A DNA stretch of 62,418 nt, from NCBI GenBank assembly GCA_964371945.1, contig CAYJPA010000024.1, forward strand, positions 1 through 62,418, written 5' to 3'. Of this stretch, positions 35,945-43,356 are shown piece after piece (the stretch's first letter is position 1; the number at the start of each line of letters is the position of its first letter). The translations under genes and the position numbers were made by a program. Under the pieces are notes generated by a model. That model was not told the DNA's origin and did no database searches. It saw only the letters and a program-made list of their open reading frames with translations. The stretch is from CAYJPA01 sp964371945. GTDB lineage: Bacteria; Chloroflexota; Chloroflexia; Thermomicrobiales; UBA6265.

Positions 35945-36366
35945 CTTACCCGGCGAATGTCACAAAAACGCACACTTTCGCACACCTGGCGCGAAGGAAA
36001 TGTGAGAAATCCAATTGCGTCACTGAACGAAACCCGGTCGCTCGTTTATTCCAGATGGGCGCAAATTCGGCGCCACGGAGCCGGTTAGGTTCAGTGTGCT
36101 GCATTACCAACTTACCCGGCCAACGTCACAAAAACGCACACTTTCGCACACCTGGCGCGAAGTAAGTACGAGAAGTCCATTAGCGTTATTGATCGAAACT
36201 CCGTTGTCTGTTCATTCTCGGTGCCCCTCAGTCTGCCGGCACGGAGCCAGCCTGATTCAGCGTGCTGCGTTACCACCTTACCCGGACAATGTCACACAAA
36301 CGCACACTTTCGCACACCTGGCGCAAGACAAGTGCGAGAAATCCAGTCTCGTCACTGAATGCAGCA
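35945..36366. repeat. Tandem array with exact 166-bp period (2.5 copies)
   Basis: Copies begin at 35945, 36111 and 36277; the third fades after about 90 bp. The first about 50 bp of each is nearly invariant and contains CGCACACTTTCGCACACCTG; the remainder has diverged strongly while keeping its length. The period is not a multiple of three, arguing against coding. Reading frames through it are not conserved. Confidence 0.85.
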
Positions 36367-36417
36367 ACTTCAGTGATTGCTTTGCCAACATCATTCTTTT
36401 AGGATGGAGCCTCAACT

Positions 36418-36575
36418 GGGAGATCAGCCGGAGCTCAGGTGTCCGGCGAGTTTATTCGGCGCTCAAGCAACGGCTGGAGATCGATTAATCGAGGTGCAAC
36501 TCCGCTGAAACCGATTAGTAGAACTCCATAGTCGAATCGTGGGCAAATGAAACCGCAAACACCGCGTTCAATGGG
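36418..36575 (+). repeat. Interspersed repeat, copy A (left of the kinase/DUF3037 cassette)
   Basis: About 155 bp that align in the same orientation with 39124-39281. Shared landmarks: CGGCGCTCA at 36457, GAATCGTG at 36534, and CCGCAAA then GCGTTC near 36553-36570. Identity by eye is about two thirds. In the minus frame both copies also read similarly (VCGFICPRF versus ICGVICSRF), so the repeat may descend from a coding element. Confidence 0.6.
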
Positions 36576-36730
36576 CGCTTGCCCGTTTGTGGCGGAAATC
36601 CGGGAAGAATCTTCGCTCCAGGGCCATGTTCGCGGCCAATAGAGTTCTGACCTTTCGAATTTTGGGGCATGTTGCCGCATTTGGCGGATATGTTTCCGGT
36701 ATCTATCGCTAAACAGCACAATGTATTAGT

Positions 36731-37823
36731 ATGACGGGTATTCGACAAGCTGGTATGTCCGCGTCGCCGACGACGACCAACGACCAACGACCTAAGCGTG
36801 AATTAGTCGTCATTGCGGTGCCTTGGATGTCGTCACTTGAGGCGGAGAGGGCCGGCAATCAGAAGCGCTCAGAGGTCGTCATGGAAACTGGTATCGAGCT
36901 AGAGGACGAACCTGAGGGGGATTCTACGGCGAGATCAGAGACATCTACTGAAACCGTCTCTCGTGACAACAGTTGGCTTGAACTGATCCAAAGCGCAAAA
37001 AGCGATCCCCTGCCCATCATCCGGGCGAAATGGATCGACCTGCTTTGGGAAAAGCGCAATTTGAACCGATCGTTCACGACTGTCAGCCGAGTAACACTCG
37101 AGGACAAGCAAGTCGCGTATGTAAAGCAGTCTCGATTCGATCCTAATGGCGACGAGACTCACTTCTACCAGGCTCGCATGGCCGTCAACGATCAAGTGGC
37201 CGGGCAAATGGGCAAGCTGATGAACGCACCTGTCGCTGACGTCCTGCTTGTTGAGGTCCCGGATCACGTTCGACGACGATTTCCCGGAACGCGACTGAGC
37301 GCAGGGGTACACCACGGATCTGTCGAGATCAAGCACCTCGCAGGCCCGATCAAGGAAGATCGAAAGGAACTCTGGACGAAGACAGACCAACGCGCCAATC
37401 GACCCCGATTCGCGTCACTTGCCATACTGCACGGCTGGCTCTATTGCACGATCGATCACCAATTTGCATTTCAGACAACAGATCCGAAACTGGTCATTTG
37501 ATCACGGGTACACGATCGCGTTGGGTCGCGCCGTACTCGACGGTCGCGATGGGTTTTGGCCCAAGTGGGACGTCGGCATACTCGACGCAAGAATCGAATG
37601 CTTCGCTGATCCGCTCCTGCTCAAAGTATTTAGGTTCAGCTCGAATGAATTGCGGGATGCCGTAGCGCCGCTCGGGCAGATCGGCAAGAGTCAGATAGCG
37701 AGGGCTATCGCATCGCTTCCAGAAGACTGGTACCTTTCAGAGATCGAGCGGATATCCCTAGCCGCGTACCTTGAGCGACGAAGGCTCCAACTCCTCGACA
37801 GGTATTTTCAGGAGGAGCAATGA
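36731..37823 (+). pseudogene. HipA-like kinase (HipA_2 type) with a one-base frameshift
   Basis: The first frame (36731-37501) contains VAYVKQSRFDPNGDETHFYQARMAVNDQVA (cut here as VAYVKQSR and NDQVAGQMGKLM) and SAGVHHGSVEI, matching the N-lobe of HipA-like serine/threonine kinases. It stops at 37501. The frame at 37419-37823 continues the domain with FDHGYTIALGRAV, a DxG-like metal site, and ends at 37823. Omitting the A at 37496 joins the two as KLV-FDHGYTIA. ATG 36881 with AGAGG is a likely true start. The stop overlaps the RBS of the DUF3037 gene. Family assignment is by pattern recognition, moderately sure. Confidence 0.65.
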
Positions 37824-37824
37824 C

Positions 37825-38697
37825 ATGGGATGCTTGTTTTCATTAGTCCAGTATGCGGCCGATAATCTCGGCGACGACCGTATGACCATCGGTATCATAG
37901 CTCTGGACGAGGATGGTCAAGGCAAATCATGTGCATTTGTCCGTCAGTGGGACCGGGTCCGACGATTCGCCGATGGGTCGATCGAATTCCTCGAGGACTT
38001 TGTCCGCGAACTGGAGTCGAGAGTCGGCATCAATGGATCGCTCATTCCTGGGGATCTCAGCATTGAGGAACTGCAGAATATGTCTGATGACTACCAGAAC
38101 GCACTGCGGGTAACAACGCCTGAGTTCGCCGACGCCACTGCTGCCGAGTGGGTTGCCGACTTTGGACCCCTCTTTGTTCGGGACTTGGTGGAGGTACTGG
38201 CACACCCCGCACAGCGGAAGGTCAGGCAAGACGAAATCGCGGCGCAAACGAGACAATTGTTTCGTCAGATCCTCATGTCCCGTTTTCAGTTTCCGGAACC
38301 TGGATTACTTGTTGAGCGAACAGAACTTCCAACGAAGCGCGGAGCGCTTAGGGGCCTCGATGCTGCGATAGTCAACCACGGGGTTCACTTCGGATCGATC
38401 GCAGCGTCGCTGGACCATGAACTAGCCGACAGCCAAAACCGCGTTGACCACGTTGTTCGGAGCGTTCAGGACCTACGAGCCGAATACAAGTTCCCACTCA
38501 TCGTAGTGACTGATCCTGTGTCCACGGTATCGATCAGCCCCCAACATCGACGAGAGTTAGAGGGACAACTAATCGGCTACTGCGGGGAGCACGGAGTCGA
38601 CGTGGTCCGATCGGATCAACCAGACCGAATCGAGCACGCCATCGCAGTAGGTCTCACGCACGAGAGGCTGGAGCAATTGAGAAGCGGTCGGGGCTAG
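37825..38697 (+). CDS. DUF3037-domain protein, partner of the HipA-like kinase
   Basis: 290 residues. The N-terminus FSLVQYAADNLGDDRMTIGIIALD is the DUF3037 signature region. The C-terminal 120 residues look like a separate alpha/beta domain (KFPLIVVTDPVSTVSIS, HGVDVVRSDQPDRIEHA). DUF3037 genes are known to sit beside HipA-like kinase genes, and here the start is 2 nt after the kinase stop with GGAGGAG inside the kinase's last codons, so translation is coupled. Function unknown; antitoxin, substrate or adaptor roles are possible. Confidence 0.72.
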   Translation: MGCLFSLVQYAADNLGDDRMTIGIIALDEDGQGKSCAFVRQWDRVRRFADGSIEFLEDFVRELESRVGINGSLIPGDLSIEELQNMSDDYQNALRVTTPEFADATAAEWVADFGPLFVRDLVEVLAHPAQRKVRQDEIAAQTRQLFRQILMSRFQFPEPGLLVERTELPTKRGALRGLDAAIVNHGVHFGSIAASLDHELADSQNRVDHVVRSVQDLRAEYKFPLIVVTDPVSTVSISPQHRRELEGQLIGYCGEHGVDVVRSDQPDRIEHAIAVGLTHERLEQLRSGRG

Positions 38698-39423
38698 GCA
38701 AAACGAGCGAGCCCTGTGCGGGCCCACCCGTCTTGCTTTGGCGAATGTGGGTTCCCGACCGCTAGATCATTGCTCTAAGGCGGAGATTCTGTGACGCAAC
38801 AAATGAGTAAGGTTGACTTGTTCCCGTTCGAGTCATCAATTCTTCGAGCAAGCCCAAGCGAAATGATTCGTTAGTTTCGCTTTCCCATCTGTTTGCAAGC
38901 CCAGTCCATGGGCTGCGTATTAGCCTACCTCTCGCGATCAGTAAGTCAAGAAACTCAACGGCCTCAGGGCCTGACTTTTGAGCCGCACGCTCTACACGAT
39001 CACTGCCGGGCACCGACTGAATCAATGGCCCAAATGCTCTTTATTCAGCGTTATGGTCGTCAACACAGGGATCCAAAAGCAGGAGTTTTGGGACGAAGTT
39101 GTGTCCCTCACACGGGCCTAAATGGGAGGCCGGCTGGAACTCAAGATCCCTCTGGAATTGGTCGGCGCTCATGCAACGCCGATTGGACGAACAATCGACG
39201 TGTAGTTCCGCGGCACGCGACGATCAGCAGAAGTATGTAGACGAATCGTGAGCAGATGACGCCGCAAATACGGCGTTCTACTGATGCGGTCGATCACGAT
39301 GACATCCAAAATAGGTATCAGATCGGTTCGCTAATTGGAGAAACCGATTGGACATACATGACGTTATTGATGCCGGTACATGTACATGGACAGGACAATA
39401 GCGAATAGACGAAAGGAAAAGAA
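38698..39423. other. Gene-free stretch holding repeat copy B
   Basis: No convincing gene. An 87-codon minus frame (38762-39025) has protein-like composition but no RBS or family. The right half contains the second copy of the interspersed repeat. The last 60 bp hold the AAAGGAA ribosome-binding site of the SH3b gene. Confidence 0.5.
39124..39281 (+). repeat. Interspersed repeat, copy B (right of the cassette)
   Basis: Same orientation as copy A. Landmarks CGGCGCTCA at 39163, ACGAATCGTG at 39241, and CCGCAAATACGGCGTTC at about 39262. Similarity fades on both sides, so the unit is about 155 bp. Confidence 0.6.
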
Positions 39424-40167
39424 GTGAATCTGGAACTTGGGGCAGGCGGCCTCGGGACACGTATGGATCGACGACGGGTTTTGCGGTTTGTAATGGGTAT
39501 TGGAACCGCGGCGGTCGCGGGCGGCGTGTTGACTAATGGGGCGTTGGCAACGAGCGGACCAGGGTATTACAGGACGACCGCAAACCTCAATTTGCGGGCG
39601 AAGGCAAGCCCGAGCGGCAAGGTTCTGCTCGTGATCCCATACAATTCGTTGGTCACCAATTATGGTCAGTCGAGCAATGGATATTTCAAGGTCGGGTACG
39701 ACGGCACCGTCGGTTGGGCATATTCGGACTATCTGGCACAGGTGGTGCCGGGAGATGATGATCCCGACGTCAACATCATCGGGGACGCCGTGACCACGAG
39801 TGCGGTTAATCTGCGCACCGGTCCGTCGACAAGCGATGACGTGCTCGAAGTGGTCAAAAAGGGCAGATCGGTCAAGATCAGCGACTGGCTCATTGACGGT
39901 TATCGGTATGTGATCTTCGACGGCACCTCGGGCTGGATCTACGATCAATATTTAGACCAGGGCGATAGCGACGGACCGATCTCGTTCGTGACCGCCTCCG
40001 CGGTCAATCTGCGCAAGGATCCGAACACCAGCGGCAAGATCATCAAGGTGGTGCCGAAGGGCGCGACGGTGATCGACTACGATCTGGTTATGTCCAACGG
40101 CTACCGTGGTGTCGATTACAAGGGCACCGTGGGCTGGATCTTTGACGATTACCTCGACGAGAAGTAG
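39424..40167 (+). CDS. Exported protein with three SH3b domains
   Basis: 247 residues. A twin-arginine-like signal (DRRRVLRFVMGIGTAAVAGG, from residue 15) suggests Tat export. Three bacterial SH3 repeats follow, each ending GTVGW or GTSGWIYDQYL: about 50-105, 118-175 and 180-245 (NLRAKASPSG, NLRTGPSTSD, NLRKDPNTSG). SH3b repeats usually bind peptidoglycan or other wall polymers. GTG 39424 has AAAGGAA upstream; ATG 39463 is also possible. A strong terminator follows. Confidence 0.85.
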   Translation: MNLELGAGGLGTRMDRRRVLRFVMGIGTAAVAGGVLTNGALATSGPGYYRTTANLNLRAKASPSGKVLLVIPYNSLVTNYGQSSNGYFKVGYDGTVGWAYSDYLAQVVPGDDDPDVNIIGDAVTTSAVNLRTGPSTSDDVLEVVKKGRSVKISDWLIDGYRYVIFDGTSGWIYDQYLDQGDSDGPISFVTASAVNLRKDPNTSGKIIKVVPKGATVIDYDLVMSNGYRGVDYKGTVGWIFDDYLDEK

Positions 40168-40238
40168 ACGACGAGACGACCAGTCGGCGCGACGATGAGA
40201 CGACGAGACGACCAGTCGGCGCGACGATGAGACGACCA
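40168..40238. repeat. Short direct repeats after the SH3b gene
   Basis: A unit of about 32 bp (GACGACCAGTCGGCGCGACG then ATGAGACGACGA) occurs twice and then partially (GACGACCAGTCG) just downstream of the stop codon. The sequence is purine-rich and non-coding. Confidence 0.75.
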
Positions 40239-40263
40239 GTCGATTAAGCGACAGGAAGGTGAG

Positions 40264-40300
40264 ACGACGAGGCGATCTGACGCCTCGTCGTATTTCATTT
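40264..40300 (+). terminator. Strong terminator after the SH3b gene
   Basis: Perfect 11-bp stem ACGACGAGGCG/CGCCTCGTCGT (40264-40274, 40281-40291), 6-nt loop, followed by a T-rich tail. Confidence 0.8.
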
Positions 40301-40387
40301 TGGTTCGGGAGCCGGCGTTTGTGATGTGGGCAAGGAGCGTGATTTGAGTTTGAGACATTCGACTTCAGCTTTGAGTCGCGGTGAGAT

Positions 40388-40978
40388 CTAAACGTGGGTT
40401 GACCAGCCGGACGCAACATTCGTTGGTCGGCGTTTCGAGGTCTTTCGAGGCGGGGGAGCACCCTCGCCGTTTCGATTCGGCGTTCCGAGCACGTGCGTGC
40501 TCAGTGGCAGCATCACCTCGTCGAAGACCCGCGTGAACATGGCGGCCGCGAAGAAGACGACCGCTCGCAGCGTCTCGGTGCCGGTGTTGACGAGATCGTG
40601 ACCGACATTCGCCGGCAGCACGAAGACGCTGCCGGGTTCGACCGGGAAGGTGCCATCGTCGCGGCGCAACTCGCCGGTGCCGGCGATGATGCACCGCGTT
40701 TCCCCGGTTGGGCCGGTGTGCCAGCCCAAACGATTGCCGGGCTCGATTTCGAAGACGATGGTGGTCGACTGATCGGCGCCATGGCCGCCTTAGGTGACGA
40801 AGACGCCGGCCCACTGTACGTCGGCCACTCCTTGGCCACTGACTTGAATGCGTGCGAGAGCTCCGGTATCGATAGGGTCGAGCATCACATCCTCCACCAA
40901 GTGTTCAAGGAGATTGCGAGATCGCCCGGCAGGGAAACCGCGACCGATTTCCAGCAACCGGTCATTACCTGATCGCAA
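40388..40978 (-). pseudogene. Cupin-domain protein interrupted by an in-frame stop
   Basis: Reading down the minus strand from ATG 40978, the frame runs MRSGNDRLLEIG... to VQWAGVFVT, meets TAA (40790-40792 on the plus strand), and resumes in the same frame with GGHGADQSTTIVFEIEPG and GWHTGPTGETRCIIAG. The second part holds the cupin core (TETRC-type motif 1 variant, LPANVGHDLVNTG motif 2). A protein of about 195 residues is therefore broken by one codon. The 3' piece alone (from 40729) lacks the first strands. Confidence 0.75.
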
Positions 40979-41052
40979 GCTAATGAAGGTGGATCAATAG
41001 GTAATCAGGGAGCCGAGAGCAAGAACTTTGGTGGACACGCGGGTGATCACAG

Positions 41053-43356
41053 TCAACGCATAAGTTTGTCGTAGAGCGACATGCCACGATCGGCCAACAG
41101 AGATCGCAATTTTTTGACCGCTTCCCGACGAACCAACGCGATCGTTGGGACGCCCGGGATTGCCTGTAACCATGGCCTCAATTCGGGATCGAGTAGAAGG
41201 TCCGCCAATGTACCCTCTTGATCGACCTGCAAGATCGCGGTTTCGAACAAGGCTCCGTGGCCCCAATCCTTTGCCCAGCGCCTGACGAGTGCCGAAACTT
41301 CCTCGCTGACGGGACAGGCCTGGAGATGCTCCAATGCGGCGATGATGTCGTCAGCCGTTAGGCTCCGCTTCGCACCGCGCCGCAAACTCTCCGGCGTCAA
41401 CTTCAATCCGCCGTCAGGTCCCTCGGAAAACGGTCGCACCATCGCGAGATCGAAGAGGCTCGGAAGTTGCTGGAAAAACTCAATTCGTCCATCAACACGA
41501 ATTGCCGCACGAGCGCCGTTGACGGCTGGATCGCCGGTACCTTCAGTTCGTGAAGGCAGGTGGCCGCGCTCGATCAGCGTGTTGCAGAGCTTGCGGATAT
41601 CGACATCTGCAACCAAAGCCGCGGTTGGCGAAACCCTGCGGCCCAGCAACAGCGCAAACTCGGGGTCCTGGTAAAGCTCGTCGAGTATCTGTGGTCGAAG
41701 TACCTGGATGACCGGCGTCCGGCTGAGAAGCGTTATCCGCTCGACCTGGCCACCCCATTCTTCAATAGATCTCTGCACGTTCTGAGGCAACGGGACCGTG
41801 CTCGTCGTCGCTAAGAAATCGATTACCGCGGCGGTATCTATGCCGGTCTGCAATGCTCGCTGGACCGACGAGCGTGTCAATTCGTACTCGATTGCTTGAT
41901 CGGCATTGATCCGATCCGCAATCAAATCGAGTTTGAAGAGCACATCCTCGTTCGTTGGCTCAAAGGCGAATATTTGGAAGTTTGGTTGGACCACGACATT
42001 CGATTCGCTCGCGACCGGTGGGAGCGGTTCCCCTCGCAGTAGGCGGCCACCGTCCTCAGTTATGCGGATTGCCGTGATGTGTGTTTCAGTTCCGCCGAGA
42101 TCGATTATTCCAAGCGCGTGCAACGGTCCTTCCAGCATTGCCCAGATAAATCGCGCCTCGACGTCATTCCAGCCAACAGCGACGTCATTGACCGAGCGAA
42201 AGGTCAATCCAAGCGTGTTGTAACCGGCATAGGGTGCGTTGACATCGTCATAGGAATAGGAGTAGTAGGAGTTGGTTCTGTTCCGCGCGATCAGAAACTC
42301 AAATGCACCGAGATTCATCCGGTGAGCGAGATGATTGGCCTTAATCCATTCACCCACCGGCATGCAGGAAAGCTCTCTCAGAACGCGCTGGCGAGCAATG
42401 ACAACCTCAGGCAGGGCAAATCGTGGCGAGATACCTCTGCCAGAAATCACCAAATCAGGTATTTGGTAGATTTCGCTCAAATGCGCGGTCACGCGATAGG
42501 CATCAAAGATGCGTAGGCGGCGCACCTCGACCGGAAGCTGAAAAAACTCCGGAGCCCGCGAGTCCATCGCCAGCTCACCCGCTCCGGTGACCAGGAGGCC
42601 AAGCTCTTCGCCAATGGCTCGAACAAGCGGTAGCCAAAAGAGCTCATCTTCCGATTTGGCCAATGAGACATCTTCGACGTGCCGCAGAGTCGAGGCAATC
42701 TTGGCCAGGGTACGCTTGACGATCAGCCCCTTCGTTGTGAGCGCAATCGGATTCAGCGATGCATAACTCAGGAGCAGATAGAGATCGCGAAGAAACTCGG
42801 TCGGATCACTGGTGACGATAACTTCTGGCTCCTGCACGATCTCAACTGGAAGGTTGACGGCCGGCAAATGCTTCAGAATCTCGTCCGGAATGAACAGCCT
42901 GTGGCCAGGACGGCCCGTTTCAACGATGTACCCGCTCGTGCCGATGGGCTCCGCTGTGAAGACCAGACCGTACGCACCCAGCCGCGCCACCAGATCTTCG
43001 AACTTGGTTGAATCGCGAACGCGGAGCTCACCGGTCTCCCGCGAGCCAAAGTACGAATTGAATCTGCCGTCTGTCCTGGCAGGCAACGTAATTCCTTCGT
43101 CTTCGAGTTGAGCTTTTACGATTGCGGTTCGGACTTGCCCGCCGGCGAGAATGATTCGGTCCAGAAGCATTCGCTCACGTCCGATAAGTTCGGCGAGCGC
43201 CGCTCTCACCGAATTGCCGTCATAGAGCACAGGGGCGAGCGCCCCGATCAATCGCTCTTTCGATGTTCCTTTCGTTTGCACAAGGCGATGGCGAGCCATT
43301 TGCTGCAGCGATGGCGCCGAGTAGGTACGAAGCAGATCGGTGGCGGAGACCTTCAT
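41053..43356 (-). CDS. Helicase-associated protein with Helicase_C_3 (XPB-N-like) domain
   Basis: 767 residues, cytoplasmic, last gene of the XPB operon. The N-terminal 60 residues resemble a small DNA-binding/SAP-like helix set (SLQQMARHRL, TSKERLIGAL). The region 480-600 has the Helicase_C_3 pattern found in XPB-neighbour proteins (VVVQPNFQIFAFEPT, YELTRSSVQRALQTG, VPLPQNVQRSIEEWG). No ATPase motifs. The ATG directly abuts the stop of the preceding gene, indicating coupled synthesis. A nucleic-acid-binding partner of XPB is the best inference. Confidence 0.8.
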   Translation of the reverse strand: MKVSATDLLRTYSAPSLQQMARHRLVQTKGTSKERLIGALAPVLYDGNSVRAALAELIGRERMLLDRIILAGGQVRTAIVKAQLEDEGITLPARTDGRFNSYFGSRETGELRVRDSTKFEDLVARLGAYGLVFTAEPIGTSGYIVETGRPGHRLFIPDEILKHLPAVNLPVEIVQEPEVIVTSDPTEFLRDLYLLLSYASLNPIALTTKGLIVKRTLAKIASTLRHVEDVSLAKSEDELFWLPLVRAIGEELGLLVTGAGELAMDSRAPEFFQLPVEVRRLRIFDAYRVTAHLSEIYQIPDLVISGRGISPRFALPEVVIARQRVLRELSCMPVGEWIKANHLAHRMNLGAFEFLIARNRTNSYYSYSYDDVNAPYAGYNTLGLTFRSVNDVAVGWNDVEARFIWAMLEGPLHALGIIDLGGTETHITAIRITEDGGRLLRGEPLPPVASESNVVVQPNFQIFAFEPTNEDVLFKLDLIADRINADQAIEYELTRSSVQRALQTGIDTAAVIDFLATTSTVPLPQNVQRSIEEWGGQVERITLLSRTPVIQVLRPQILDELYQDPEFALLLGRRVSPTAALVADVDIRKLCNTLIERGHLPSRTEGTGDPAVNGARAAIRVDGRIEFFQQLPSLFDLAMVRPFSEGPDGGLKLTPESLRRGAKRSLTADDIIAALEHLQACPVSEEVSALVRRWAKDWGHGALFETAILQVDQEGTLADLLLDPELRPWLQAIPGVPTIALVRREAVKKLRSLLADRGMSLYDKLMR

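Noticed and set aside
35945..36366. CRISPR array
   Set aside because: The conserved part is about 50 bp and the intervening 116 bp still resemble each other; there are no cas genes.
38762..39025. 87-codon minus-strand frame
   Set aside because: Protein-like composition but no RBS, family or neighbouring context; cannot be supported.
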